Shown in pieces: positions 21,800 through 41,249 of a stretch of 64,000 nucleotides of DNA. Numbering within the stretch: position 1 is the first letter of the stretch; each line of letters begins with the position of its first letter. A model generated the notes under the pieces. The model was not told where the DNA came from, did not search any database, and saw only the letters and a list, made by a program, of their open reading frames with translations. This stretch comes from Aquatica leii (Eukaryota > Arthropoda > Insecta > Coleoptera > Lampyridae). The stretch covers positions 8,432,001-8,496,000 of the forward strand of contig CM069439.1 in NCBI GenBank assembly GCA_035610365.1. Reading direction: 5' to 3'. A program made the position numbers and the translations under genes.

Positions 21800-23115
21800 G
21801 TCATATGGTCAGCTTTCGAGTATAAAGTGGAACGCTTTTTGCCGAAAGTACCTCCATCATCGAAAATTCACGTCAACTGGAAAACGCGGTAACCAAAGCA
21901 ATTCAGTGTGCTATCGATTCCGCATCGAAAACGTTTACTAAGGACAGTACTGACATCAGAGAGATCATCAGAACCAAGAATCGACAACGACGCCAATCGA
22001 AACGCACTCGTAATCCCGAAGATCGTAAGACACTAAACAGAATACAGAACAAAGTCAAAACGGCGATCTTAGAGCATAACAATCGACAATGGAAAACGAA
22101 GCTGGAATCTCTCAACCCCCAAGACGGAACCGCCTGAAAGATGGTAAAAGAACGAAGGAATGTCGAAGATTCCACTATTAATGGTCCAAATGGTATCGTT
22201 CATATCGTCGACGACTAGGCAAAAGCGTTTGCGGACACCTTGAAAGTTCAGATCAACCTACGACGACACTGAAGCCGATAGAATCGAACGCATCCATAGA
22301 GTAGTTCAAACCCGTCTGAGGTAAAAACGTTGATTTACGGACTGAAGAAAAGGAAATCACCTGGACCAGATGAGATCAGCAATCGCGCGATTCAGTTTAT
22401 TCAGCCAAAGAGGTCGCCCTACTCACGGGCATCCTAGTGGAAAACAGTACACGTCATCCTTCTCTCAAAACCAAGACCACATCATTCCGCGGTTTACTCT
22501 TCTCTATGGATAAGTTACTGGAGCGGATAATTCTTTGTAAATTACAGGACGAAGTGAACTCGAACGACGTAATTCCTAAGGTTTTCGCAAGCCGCACACT
22601 GCACGACCCATCAGGCCCTGCGAGTCGTGGAGCAGATCACCAACGGTTTCAATTGGCGACAGCACATCGGCGCTGTTTTCTTGGGCATCGAGAAAGCGTT
22701 CAACGAGATCTGGCATCACAGAATCTGCTCCTGAAGCTTTTCGACAACGGCATCTACCTACCGATGGTTCAACTCATCCGATCGTACATGCACAACCTCA
22801 ACTTCAGAGTGAACCCGAGGTACCGCAAGGATCTGTTCTAGGACATTTTCTGTACAACGTCTTCATATCCGGCATGCCCAAAAACCCCAGGGCGACGTAC
22901 GCGCTCTACGCCGACTTTACCGCAGTGCTGGTAAGTTCAAGATTTAATAATACGATAGTTGCTCAGTTGCAGGTAGCCATGGACTCTCTAGAAGGCTAAT
23001 ATGCTGACTGGAAGTTCAAAGTCAAACCGACGAAGAGTGCAGCGGTTTTCTTTAAGCGCCGCAATACCAACCCAGACCGTCACCTCAACATGATGGGCGA
23101 CGACAACCCATGGGA
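21800..23115 (+). pseudogene. Jockey-like non-LTR retrotransposon, RT pseudogene
   Basis: The upstream part reads AIDSASKTFTKDSTDIREII and RKTLNRIQNKVKTAILEHNN (about 21897-22080), the arginine/lysine-rich linker seen before the RT of Jockey-type LINEs. RT blocks follow in broken frames: VPQGSVLGHFLYNVFISGMP (about 22819-22878), ATYALYADFTAVL (the YADD catalytic box mutated to YADF) and WKFKVKPTKSAAVFFKRRNT (about 23010-23070). Many frameshifts. It abuts the Penelope-like relic on one side and reversed Gypsy pol on the other. Confidence 0.78.
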
Positions 23116-23149
23116 ACAAGACGCAAGATTATTAATACGTCCGCGACTG

Positions 23150-24632
23150 TAGCTGCTTCTTGATTGGGCATGGCTTAAGCCTCCGTCCATTTCGTGAAGT
23201 AATCCATCGCCACCAGGATATATTTGTTTCCCAAATCAGATTCTAAGACCGGCCCTGCAATGTCAATCGCTACTCTTTTTAAAGGGCTTCCTACGTTATT
23301 TTGTTTCATCGGTGCTTTGCGCTTTCTCTCTGGACCATTTCCCAATGCGCAGACCGTGCACTTACGGCACCATTTTATTACGTCCTCCTTGCAGTTCACC
23401 CAGTAGAATCTTTCTCAAAGTTTTCCCCAATGTCTTCTTTATGCCAAAGTGTCCTCCTGACGTACCATGGTGAAGATGCTTCAACACTTCTGATACCCGG
23501 CTTTTTGGCACTACCAACTGTAGTCTGTTTCCAGTGCCCTCGACACTTTCTAGGATTTGCTTAAGAAGACCGTCTGCTACTATCAACGAGTCCCACTGCG
23601 CCCAGTACGCTTTGAAGTTTCTGCCCAAAGCACTTACTTCTTCTCAGTTTGGTCGTTTTCTTTCCAGTCCAAGAGTAGCTTATTTCAAGATCGTTTTCTT
23701 GTTCGCAACTGCTCAGGTTTCCACTCCGCAGTTCTCCGGAGACGTTCGACTTCGACAATGACTGCAGACCGCCGGATATGGTATTCTAGACATGGCGTCA
23801 GCGTTCCGATGACTACCTCCGGCACGGTGTTCTATGTCATAGTCATACTCTTGCAATCTCTCGATCAAATATTGCTACTTGTCCTTCCGGGTTACAGAAC
23901 TGCAATAGCCATTTTAAAGCGGTGGGGTCCGCTCTCAGTAAAAACTTTCGTCCATACAAATATATGTAGAAAGGTTCTATGGACTTGACGACTGCTAACA
24001 GCTCCCTCCTAGTCACGCAATAATTCCTTTCTGGCCTGGACAAAACCTTGCTAAAATACGCGATAACTTTTTTTGCCCATTTTGAACCTGCGAAAGAACC
24101 GCGCCTATGGCCAGATTGCTTGCGTCGGTATCCCAAACAAATTTTCCATTTTCTTTTGGATAACTCAAAATCGGCGAAGGAAACTTTGGACCTGATGTTT
24201 GTCGATTGGTCTTGGCCATGCTTGCACCGCTCGGATTTTGTCTGAGTCTGCCTTTACTCAATCTTTAGATACGACGTGGCCAAGGTATTGCACTTCCTTA
24301 TTAAATACGTGGCATTTCTTTGAGCTCAGTATGAGATTTGCCCCACGTAGTCGCTGGAACACTTCTTTCAAGTTGTTAAAGTGTTCTTCAAACGACCTTC
24401 CAACCACGATCACGTCGTCTAGATAAACCAAGCACGTCTTCCAAGACTGTCCGCGCAAAATAGTCTCCATCAAACGCTTGAGCGTTGCAGGAGCGTTACA
24501 CAGGCTGAAGGGCATCATAGTGAACTGCCACAAATCAGTTACAACCGTAAAAGACAATTTACAAACAATCCAAGAAGAAGTTTTAGATGTTTTAACAGCT
24601 GATATCGGTCGTATACAAACTGCAATATTCAA
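23150..24632 (-). pseudogene. Gypsy (Ty3-type) pol pseudogene: RT, RNase H, integrase
   Basis: Minus-strand order is canonical for Gypsy. RT from 24540 (LWQFTMMPFSLCNAPATLKR, then TCLVYLDDVIVVGRSFEEH with the YLDD box, then KKCHVF and VQYLGHVVSKD). RNase H at 24200-23843 (FVWDTDASNLAIGAVLSQ, KVIAYFSKVLSRPERNY, RRELLAVVKSI). Integrase at 23628-23175 (zinc-binding region HLHHGTSGGHFGIKKT, CRKCTVCALGN, then VAIDIAGPVLESDLGNKYIL and MDYFTKWTEA with the first catalytic Asp). Several frameshifts. The RT N-terminus is replaced at about 24545 by unrelated repeat sequence also present at 30.0 kb. Confidence 0.85.
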
Positions 24633-24639
24633 AGTAAGC

Positions 24640-25640
24640 TAGAACATTAGCTCGTATCAGCCTTACAATGCCTATTTTAATCCCAAGATTACACTGTCTA
24701 ATATAATCTAAGAATTTGATCCTAAATCGATAAATATTGACGATTGGATAGACATACTCCAGCATATTGCACATATTCACAACTGGTCCGAAAACTTCAT
24801 TATGTGTGAAGCGTTGAACAGATTAAAAGAAACTGTTAAAACTTAGTATATCATATTGAAAATAAAATGGGTTGCAATACCTGTCTGCAGAGGTTTTTGT
24901 TCGGCTTCCAGCTGAAAACAGATACAGACAAACGCGAGTTACACAAAGAACAACCCATAGATATTACCAAAATACGTAAAGACGCAGTCGAAAAACTAGA
25001 ACTAAATCCAGTTAAAGAAGAAATTACTACCGAAATTGTGAAGTCGAGGTCTTAGAAACGGCAGATACAGAGTAAGAGAAAACCGACATAGTGAAGCGTT
25101 CTTGAAGTATTTGGAAACTTCGAGACAATGGTCAAAAGAGATGGATAATGTTCTAGATCCAGATAACGTAAAAATATAAAAGGTATCCGAAGAAAGTTGA
25201 AGGTTATTGAGAAGTCCGTAGTATTAAGAATAATGTGTCTGTTTAAATAAATCCATTTAAAATCCGTTACAACACGCAACAATCCAACAGAAGACGCAGT
25301 TTGATATATAAAGACTGGCTCTGTATAGAGATTGTTAAGTAAGTTATTAGACATAAGACTGCTCTCGCTGGCGTAGAGATTGTCCTAGCTGATATAAAGA
25401 CTGCCTTCGCTGTCGTCTCGCTTACAAAACTGAGTATTTTTCTAGGCACCATTAGTTCGGTCCAACAATATACTAGTACTAGTTTGTGTGTTCAGGTAGT
25501 GATCCCTCGAGGACTAGAGACGCAAGATAAACGTATATTTAAAGCTAGCACAGATCATTCATTGTTCTCAAATGTTTATAATTTGTGATCTCATTGTTTC
25601 TGTATCCATGTTATTAAAACCAAGCGGAATGCTTAGAAAA
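24640..25640 (+). pseudogene. Gypsy-type gag fragment plus LTR-like piece
   Basis: The plus strand encodes SINIDDWIDILQHIAHIHNW and then SENFIMCEALNRLKETVKT (about 24728-24843), resembling the gag of Gypsy elements, followed by an LTR-like stretch around 25540-25640. The same sequence occurs inverted at 28260-28800 inside MK2 intron 5. Flanking open stretches (24867-25055) are shadows or decayed coding. No intact product. Confidence 0.5.
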
Positions 25641-26566
25641 AATAAGCATATAGACAATTTTTTTTTAAATAGTAAAAGATTATAAAATAAACATTAAATA
25701 AAACACATACAACCGGAAGCCGCGATAGCGGTAGAAGCCCGGATATTATTATAGCACGTAAATGTTATATGAATAATTTTAGTTTTGCCGTAAAGTATTT
25801 TATAAAAACGCAAGTATGTGTGCGCAACTTTAGTTTCTGTGTTTTAATGAAACGTCTCTTTATAGTCTTCATTCATTTTTAGCAGTTCTTTATTGACTTT
25901 CGTACATATACCAATTCACAATAATTTCCTCGCCTCTTGATCTTGTTCATAATACATGTCGCACATTCGAAATCATGCTTTTGCAATATTTCTAGATTGG
26001 TATGTATTTCCTCATTTTCTGTTTTTAGGTTTAGGTTGTCCTTCCTTATAGGATTTTTTTCATTTACTAAAAAACTCGTTAAAAAACCCGAATAAATACG
26101 CAACGATTGCTGAAGGTAATAAAAATGAAAGTGAATTCATCGTTTCATACATAATGGAAAATTAACAAAGTATTTTTGAAAGTGCATTAGAAAGTATTAC
26201 AAGAAAAATATTTCCAAAATAATCTTTTTAGTTGGATTGTTTACAATTGCGACGGTTGCGGTTGGGTGGATTTCATTTTTAAAAATACCGCGCTTATTAT
26301 TAATACACCTACGTCCGCAGTGGGCGTCATCTTTGTAGATATTTGCAAATAAACCCGAATTTGTTGATTTTGGAATTGCACATTATTACAATGTCAGTAA
26401 CGTCATTAACGTAGGGATTTTGCGATGAGCATAGTCGTTGTCTGACTCGAATGCGCATTTTGTGTCACCCAATTCATATGGGATAGATTTAAGTGGGGTA
26501 TGAGTGAGTACCATAAGTAAACTTAACCTAATTGTTCCCGTAAAAGTTCGATTTAAATAAAATAAA
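25641..26566. other. MK2 upstream region
   Basis: AT-rich DNA, somewhat more GC near 26250-26520, directly upstream of the MK2 start. It should contain the promoter and 5' UTR. I see no TATA or initiator that I would defend. A stop codon (TAA, 26558-26560) in frame with the MK2 ATG confirms that the gene starts below it. Confidence 0.45.
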
Positions 26567-33046
<6,480 letters not shown>

Positions 33047-33282
33047 TTGATTTTACAATTCTGTTTTAAGAAAATTTGTTGGACTGTGAGGTGCCTTTCT
33101 GTCTTGCATTAAAAACTCCATTGTATTAAATTGTTAAAACTATTATAATTGTTTACTTTTAGTACTTGTATTTTTATGTAAGTTGTAGTTTTATAATGAA
33201 AAGACTTAATCACATTGATTAGTCTATTTTAAGATTGTATTTACATAGATAATCTGATATTAAAAGGTATATGCAGGTGTAA

Positions 33283-33313
33283 AATAAAATTATTTATTTA
33301 GTATAAAAATAAA
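33283..33313 (+). terminator. probable MK2 polyadenylation signals
   Basis: AATAAA hexamers lie at 33283-33288 and 33308-33313, about 240 bp after the stop codon. A further AATAAA-like site lies near 33402. Such hexamers are frequent by chance in this AT-rich DNA. Confidence 0.4.
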
Positions 33314-34319
33314 GGTGTGATTGTCGTTTAGTTGTTCACTTGTTAAGTTAAGAACTTGAGTGAATTGTTAAACTATAGATAACAAACTCCAGACGATGTT
33401 AATAAAGCATAATAGAAATCATTTATGCGCTGATATGTATGCGGTTTTATTTTAACCTATAATTTTACTTCCAATTTTGTTACATTCAGATTAAGAAAAT
33501 AAGTTACTGATTAGCCTGATTATTATTTTTTCCATTTTTTTGTGTCGCTTTGTATCAAGGCCGAAGGAGCATAAGGAGCAAGTTTAACCAGATTTATAAT
33601 ACGTATTGGTTGAACATTTCTAAAATTTTGTGTCAGCACAATATGAATCTATACACCGGGTGTAGGAAAATCACATCAGGCCAGAGAAAGAAAAAAATTT
33701 CGGAACTGACGAGAAAAGCATAACACGTGGAATAAAGCTTCTTACCGGAAATTATGTCAACCAAAACATAAGGTAAAATTTTGCAAAACATTATTGAAAA
33801 GTAGCGTAGAGAACTGGACGAACTTAGTCTATAGACAAATTTGACATTTGTTAATCAAGAGCAGTGGTTCCTAAAGTGATATCTACGGATTCCCGGGAGT
33901 ATTCAAAGGGCCCGTGGAAAATTAAAATTGATTTGGGGATCTGCAATGAAGAACGTCGCGCAAGGATTAATATAAAATTCAAAAATTGTGACACATTTTT
34001 TATTAATATGAAAGTTAAAATAAATAACAATGGATTAATGATTAGCCATTTTTACGTTCTAAGTAAAATATAAATAAAGACAGGTACATGAAATACAAGT
34101 AATAACAAGCATCGCGGTGAGTCAAACCTATGTAATATAGGTTTATATAGAAACGCAATAGAGCCAATACGTGCACCAACTAGTCTATAATATGAACTAT
34201 AAAAGAGTCATTCATCTAATCAACAATTTAGTTATGCGCGATGTGAAGTTCATACAACAAATTTTCCTAGTCTTTGATAAAAAGAAGTATAATTTTTAAT
34301 TTGACTACTTAAAAACATT

Positions 34320-35205
34320 GAATTCTCTATACAGCTTGATGAGTCAACATTACCAGGAAACGAAACTTTACTTTTAGCTTATGTGAGATTTGTAAAAGAA
34401 GAAAAATGTTCCCCAGAATTGTTATTTACCGAATTGTAAAAGCTATGCCCTAGCACCTCCGTTGCTATTGACGGTGCTCCGGCAATGGTAGGACGACGCT
34501 GAGACTTTCTGGCATACAAAACATTGTCATTCATCGACATCATTTGGTCGCAAAAAATCTTAGTGAACGTCTGCATGAATCACTACATTCCGTCATTACA
34601 GCAGTTAATAAAATCAAAATGAATGCCTTAAATAAGAGATTAATTGTTCAACTTTGTTTGAAAAATGATAACTATAATCGTTTACTACTTAACACAGTAT
34701 AATTTGAAACTACAAGGTGACACATTAAATTTAGTCAAAGCTAAAAGTGTAATATCTGCGTTTGTTGCAAAACTTTTGTTGTACAAACAAAATTTGGGAG
34801 TAAGAGAATGTTCTCAGTTTCCTAATCTTTCAAAATTGCAAAATAGAGATGAAGATTTGTTTGCTTTGTCACACTTTACGGCGTTTTATTGGGACCTTAA
34901 CCAAAGATTTGAAGTCATTCTTCACTTGGATATTCCCGACTGGGTGTTGAACCCTTTTACAAGTAGTCAAACTCAGAGCACAAATACAGATGAATACATA
35001 CTAATACACGAGCAACTTGTTGAATTATCCACAAATGAGGAGCTGAAACCAATGTTTAAACAAGGATACAATTTCTGGTTACAAAATCAGATCACAAATT
35101 TATATCCAGCACTACGGGTTATTGTTCAGAAGCTGTTGATTGCTTTTCCGTCTTCCTATTTGGTAGAAAGTGAATTCAGTGCCTCATCCGAAACAGACTA
35201 GAAAT
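34320..35205 (+). pseudogene. hAT transposase pseudogene (ZBED5/SCAND3-like)
   Basis: Blocks on the plus strand: LDESTLPGNETLLLAYVRFV (about 34332-34390), HRHHLVAKNLSERLHESLHS and VITAVNKIKMNALNKRLIVQ (about 34535-34650), then an open run 34665-35201 with VLNPFTSSQTQ, LVELSTNEELKPMFKQGYNF and LLIAFPSSYLVESEFSA, the hAT dimerisation domain signature. The middle of the protein, between LLLNT and KAKSVISAF, is deleted, and stops interrupt the first half. Confidence 0.82.
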
Positions 35206-35382
35206 TGCTGAAAATCAAAGCATTTATCGATTTAACGTTGGTGGTATTCATTTTTTCTTCATTGTCTTGTCATGTTTCTTTTTCAATCAATTTATAACTT
35301 TGTGTGAAATCTCGTAAAGTATAATCCAGTGTAATCACAAAATTATATTCAACATAGTAATTTAAAATAAATAAATAAAACA

Positions 35383-37515
35383 GGTTATGGGCCCAGACCG
35401 CAAAATAACTGCGTGTCGATATTAAAAGTGTGCTTATTTTTTATCTATTTTTTTTTCATCGATCTGCATCAAGTAATCGACGTGAGATAACATCGATTTT
35501 AAAGAACAAATATATAAATTGGAAGGCGCTACTAATTGGACGAAATGGCGTAAACAAATCTAATTACTGCTGAGGCACAAAAAAGTGCAAGAGTTCGTAA
35601 ATGGGCGACAAACTCGACCTGTGAAACCAGTTATGGAAAAGAAGCGTTGAAAGTGGCACACAAAGGATATGAAGAAACATTAAGAATCTTCAATAAGGAT
35701 GACGCGTTGGCTCAATTAATACTGGTTGTAAGCATGAATGATGCCAACGTAGATTTAGTTGCTGCATGTGTGACTGCAAAAGATACATCGGAAAAGTTTG
35801 TGTTTGTCTATGAACGAAGTTCAGTACAGAGAGTGGACAGGCTAATGGAGCATTTTTTTACATGTTCAAAAGATCCATTAGAAGATATAGCTACTCATGT
35901 TGCTCGTCTTCAACAAAACTTTGTAGAACTAAAAGACGAACTCAAGAGCTGAGCAAAAACAGAGCTTCCAGATTTGCTCCTTATGAGCCGCATAATGTCT
36001 ACACTACCACCACAGTATTTTGAATTATTATTGCGTGGGAGTCGATTCCACTTGAGGAAAGAACAATAAACAAACTGACAGACTTCGATTAATCGAGATG
36101 CGGTTGCCCAAAAAACCAAATAAATGTACAGCGCTATTGGCCAAGTCCGAATGCAACGATGAAAAAATGTAAAAACAAAATTGCAGAGACCAAATGAACG
36201 ACGTGATCCTAAATCACGAACTGGGTCACTAAATTTTGCAAAAAAAACGAAGTAGAACTCACTGAATTCGGTGCCGAAGTCAACAACTGATAGAACAAGA
36301 GGAGAAGCCTTTATTTGTAGATCTGATGAAGCAGATTTATGCTGTTATGCGAACGAAAGATGGATTGTCTATTCAGCGGCTTCAGCTCACATGACACGAA
36401 ATGTGGAATTACTTTTTAACTTATAAAAGTTTGATGTTCCAAAATTGGTTCAAATAGGTCATAGTGAAGTAATTAAGGCAAATGACAGGGTGTTATAAAT
36501 GTGGAAATGTGTATGAATAAGAAATGGTCATAAAATCACTTGAAAAATGTATGGTTTGTACCTGAAATAAGCAGGAAGTTGTTTTCTGTTCTTCGGACAA
36601 TAAATAAAGGTTCTGAATGTAAAAAAGGTTGTGTGTTTACTAAAAACAGTCGAGTACAGTTGTGTGGTACAAAAACAAGTAAAGGTCTTTATGAACTAAA
36701 CATGAGTGTGCTTACCTGATAGTTTAGCAAGTGCATTTGTCACTTCTATTTTGGATACATTACGCTTGTGGCATGAACGACTCTGCCACCAAAGCAAAAG
36801 GGTCATATAAAACAGTTCTTAAAAGCCCGTGTGGTGTTGATGTTCATGTGAAAGGTGAATTTTGTGATGGGTGTGCTTACGGCAAGTAGCATCTTGTAAA
36901 TTTTGAAGTACGAACACAGAAACCAACTGTAGCAGGTGAATTGGTGCATGCAGGTGTATGTGGTCCCATGCAGGAAAAGTATAGGCGGAGTTAGGTACTA
37001 TGTTTGTTTCAAAGGTGATTATTCCAAGTTTCATTGAGTATTCTTTATGAAAATAGAATCCTGGTAGAAAGTGCATGCAGCATGATTCATAAAACAAATT
37101 AAACTTTGGGCAGAGGCAGTAAATACAACTGTGTATACATTGAATCGTACTGGCCAACGGCAGTAAAAGAAAAAACACCATTTGAATTATGGTACAACAA
37201 AGAAATCAGCAATTAGGAACATCTCCGTATATTCGGAACTAAATGTTTTGTACACATTACAAAGTAGCATCGAAAAAAAATTTGATAGTGTGTTACTGGA
37301 TGTATTGTAGGCTATTGTTGGGAAAAGGACGGTTACAGAGTATGGCTTCAGGAGCAGAACAAGATTACTTTGACCCGTAATGTAATTTTTAAAGGGAAAG
37401 GAGAGACCACAAAGCGTAATGGTAACAGCGGCGGAACAACAAATTCCCGAGTGTAATGAAGTTGCCACTACGAATCCCAAACCAAAAGTGAAAGGAATTG
37501 GATATTCAGTACCAC
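35383..37515 (+). mobile_element. Copia retrotransposon fragment nested in the hAT element
   Basis: GGTTATGGGCCCAG at 35383 is the classic Copia-type primer-binding site complementary to an internal part of initiator tRNA-Met, so the 5' LTR should end just before it. Gag follows at about 35530-35952 (SVQRVDRLMEHFFTCSKDP, EDIATHVARLQQNFVELKDE). After that, decayed integrase appears (LWHERLCHQSKR near 36770, CDGCAYGK, GELVHAGVCGPMQE, KTPFELWYNKE and EHLRIFGTKCFVHI near 37165-37260). RT and RNase H are missing. Confidence 0.8.
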
Positions 37516-37639
37516 TCAGTAGAAATCAAAATGTAATTTTTCTATTATGCATTTATGTAGTTTTTTCACTCGGGGGTCCGTGAGCATGTTTTGACTATGA
37601 AAAGAGGTTCGTGGGCCAAAAGAGTTTGGGAACCACTGA

Positions 37640-38060
37640 TCTAGAGCCATGGTGCTTAACCGGTGGCCCCTGAAAGCGCTCAAAGTGGCCCGCGAAGTTA
37701 TCATACAAGACAAGTCCATGACACGTGAAGGTTATAGAGCAGTTATAGTGTCTTGCTAGATTCGTTCCGTTTGAATTTGTTTAGTATACGTTCGTTTTTA
37801 TGAACCCTCGCTTATTTTCAATTTTGAAGTTTCACAGTAGAATTTGGCCTTGGTCTTAGAGCAAGAATTTCAAAATCTATCTAGAAACAAATTAAAGGTA
37901 TCTGGTCTTGTAAATTCGGCGAGAAACTAGTTTATGGTAGTTGCGTCAATAGACCTAAGCCGCGTATTGTAAAAGAAAACTCGATAAAACCAAGATTACA
38001 TTAGGGACAAAGAAGATATTTTTGAAATTGGTTTGCCTTTTTTACTATGAGAAACTGCAG
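37640..38060. repeat. second hAT terminus-like sequence, low confidence
   Basis: Immediately after the hAT target duplication, CATGGTGCTTAACCGGTGGC followed by CCC and AGTGGCCCGCGAAG looks like the terminus of another hAT family (ends of the GGTNCTTAACCGGTGGCCC type). No partner end was found. Confidence 0.35.
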
Positions 38061-40739
38061 AGAAATGGATCGACGTGTAAGCATGATTTCAAAATAATCA
38101 AGTAACTGCTAGCCAATAAACCAATAAACACAAAGACGTCACAACGGCGTCCCAAGGATGTAAATTAGTGAATTTTGAAACATCCCGTTAAAGCCTACAA
38201 ATATCCTATTTAAGTCTTGCCCTGTTCATTTCTCGCTACTCATGACCATTGCGGGACATATATTCTATTAATTTATTCAAAAGGCCAAAGCACAGATAAA
38301 TAAGGTATACAGATAGCCAACCACATGCATTAAATTGGACGGTACTTTTCTGGCGGCGAAATGAAATTAGTTTGGCGGCAACACACTCGTGAGATTAGCG
38401 CTGTAATAGCGCTACCCAAAGAATAGTCAGAAAATGAATTGTAGAGATTTTGTAACTATGGTACATCTATTTGTTTGCAGATGGCTAAATATTTGTATGT
38501 ATATCGTTATATTCTAATTATTGTGACAGTCTTATCTTATTTTTCGTTATCTTGTAAGTATATCGAATTCGCTTTTGTTGATACAAGGAGCACGTACAAT
38601 TGCTGGAAAGTGAACACACGATGTTTTTTACGCTTCTTATTTTATGATGACAAATACGCATTTTACCTAAGGTGCTTCAGGTTATAAAATTATAATTCTT
38701 ACATAATTTAACAAGAATGTATATATAAATGATAATCAAATTATATCTACGAAAGTTACACAAATGTCAAAAAATGTATAAATATACCGGAACAATAACA
38801 ATAAGTCCAACTAAAACACGCTAAAACGGAATAATAAATTGGTTGTTTTTATTGAACTAAAATGTCATGTTATAGAAAATTTGTCAATTTTTGAAAAAAT
38901 TATTTATTGTCATTAATTTACTAGTAAAAACGTTACAATAAGAAAACACGTATTTAGCACATTTTCTCTTGATTCAATCAAGTTCTGATTTTTTCGATAT
39001 ACATACAAGATTTCTTGAAATGTTAAGATGGTAATTTCCTGTTCAAATTATTCCACGTTATCACTTTCATTTTCAAATTTTTTTTTATAAATTAATATAC
39101 TAGATATGCAAACATCCATTACTTGCTTGTGCCCTAAAAACAATTTCTTTTTTTCCTCATTTATTTTACGGAGACTATATCAATCAAAAATTACTAGTGT
39201 GCTGAATTGTGCTCAGTATGTATAAAATAATTGTTATGTCTTTTTATATGTAGATTTTATGAAACAACAAGTTTTTTTTTCTTAATTTTAAAATATTGTA
39301 TTTTTAGAATTATCAGAAAAAAAAATTGGTTTCATACTTTTGAGTACCACCAAGCACCGTGTCGTGTATCACTAGTGAGTGTTACGCGTACCACAGTTTG
39401 GGAAATGTAAGATTTGTAGATACAGTACAAGTTATCCCTCTTGGTGATTCTGTTTGCAAAATCCACTTTTCCTTAGTAGCTTCCTTATGTTGGTGTCTCT
39501 GTAACAGTTCCTTCTAAGTGCTTTTTTAAGGTGCATCTTTTTTCTATATACTACAAGTTATAGCTTTCCTTTTGGGGTCTCTTCACGTCTATGAAAAGTA
39601 GATTTCCATTTTGGTGTTTTTCTATAGTAAGCTCGATTGCTCTGTGCAGTGCGTTGATGTGGCCCAGAAATTGTTGGTTTCTAATAGATGCCATCATTAG
39701 GTAAAAAAAAAAACCATGCAGCTTTGCTTACAATAACTATAAAAAATTTGAACCAATATAGTCTCTGTACCTGTTGTTAAATTTTTTTAAACTCAAACGA
39801 GTTCGTTTAGAATAGAGATTCATCATATTTCAAATTTCTGGCAAAAAATTTGAACACATTAAGGCAAGGTTTCAGTCGATCTACAACTCTGGAACGCGCG
39901 TCGATATTATTAATCACATTTTAGCAAGTACTCACAAATTTTTAGATACTATTGTAGTAATCTTTCAAGTTATCGATTTTAGAACAATTGACAATAAACG
40001 TGTTCTTAGAAGGAATTTTAGTTTTGTATACAGTTTTTAATAAAGCGAAACTTTTTGGTATATTATTACGCCAATTGGGGTTTTTGCACTTGAACGTTTG
40101 TAGTGAAAGTTTCGATTCGTTTGAAAACTACAGAACAAATTTAAATCTCCTTCTAGGAAAACATTTATTATTAATAATTCAGATCCGATGACTTGGAAGA
40201 TGACAAAATTTAAATTGTTCTGTATAGTAGTTCCTGAGATTTGTAAGTAAATGTAACGGAACGACAGCAAAAAGTAACAAAAATATTGTCATTTTCATGA
40301 AATTCGTAAGCGCAAAAAATATATATTAAAACATGCATATTTGCGGCGCAAAGTAGCAAGTTTTGTCTAGTAATTTTATATTTCATTTCAAATGAAGAGA
40401 AAAACATATATTTGTACAAAACAAAGTACACTGAAAAACAGGTTACTACAAAAATATTTATAAAAAAACGAAGTAAAAATTACGCATTACAATTTTTACT
40501 TAGGTAACTTTACATTTATGATTAAATATTACTGCAGAAAACATGAATAAAGCATTGCAATTATTATTTTTTACTATTACAGAGATGTAATCTTAAATGT
40601 ATACACGGATTGTTTTCAGCGTAGTACAATAAACAGTAAGATGTCATTTTTCATTTTGTATAAAACAAAAAGACAACGTCTACTATCGACTACTATCATA
40701 ATAATAATTTTGCCGTCATGAATTCTGAAAATGGTGAAA
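38061..40739. other. Unassigned AT-rich DNA
   Basis: No coding, terminal-repeat or tandem structure that I can support. Open stretches at 38475-38687 and 39988-40191 show no family resemblance. Confidence 0.5.
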
Positions 40740-41110
40740 AGATAGAAACTGTTGCTGCGGCACAAAATAGTACTTACTGAGCACTACTCAGCACTATATA
40801 GTTACTTTTCATTTTATCGAAAAAGGCGAAGCTATGTATTATCGTAAAAACTTTTTTTGTTCATAAAATCTGCAAATAAAAAGAAAGAACAATTGTTTTT
40901 ACGGCACAAAGTAGTACATAATGGGCACAATTTCAGCACACTAGTTGGTTTTGATTTTATCGAAAAAAACGAGGCTACCTGTTTTCGTAAAAATTGATGG
41001 TTTTTGTGAAAACAGTAAATGGAAAAAAGCAAGTTGTTTTTGCGGCGCAAGGTAGCACATACTGAACACAATTCAGCACAATAATATTTTTTAGTTGATC
41101 AAAAAAGGCG
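40740..41110. repeat. short tandem array, about 142-bp unit
   Basis: GCGGCACAAAATAGTAC (40757), ACGGCACAAAGTAGTAC (about 40900) and GCGGCGCAAGGTAGCAC (about 41041) recur at about 142-bp steps. Each is followed by TCAGCAC, a TTTTATCGAAAAAGGCG(A/G) block and CGTAAAAA. A related single unit, GCGGCGCAAAGTAGCAAG, lies at about 40345. Confidence 0.65.
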
Positions 41111-41249
41111 GGGCTAACTATACTGACATATTTTCAATGAAGCTCTCCAAAATTTTTTCTGTGTGCTGTTGCATTATACACAAATTCTTGTACACGTTAA
41201 CGAAATCTCCTGCTGCTCAACTAAAACTTAAAATAATTGAATACCGTTC

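Larger units (their letters stand above)
33863..37639 (+). mobile_element. hAT transposon with nested Copia insertion
   Basis: The left terminus CAGTGGTTCCTAAAGTG at 33863 pairs with the right terminus, reverse complement CAGTGGTTCCCAAACTC, ending at 37639. The 8 bp outside are ATCAAGAG (left) and ATCTAGAG (right), a 7/8 match that fits a hAT 8-bp target duplication of the nTCTAGAn type. Inside are a decayed hAT transposase (34320-35205) and a Copia element (about 35380-37515). Confidence 0.85.

Noticed and set aside
23224-23988. Plus-strand open frames of up to 143 codons
   Set aside because: Antisense shadows of Gypsy integrase and RNase H on the minus strand.
37187-37480. Minus-strand 97-codon open frame
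   Set aside because: Antisense to Copia integrase remnants on the plus strand.
39320-39410. CCACAGTTTGGGAAA resembling a hAT terminus
   Set aside because: No partner end or target duplication found; too short to call.
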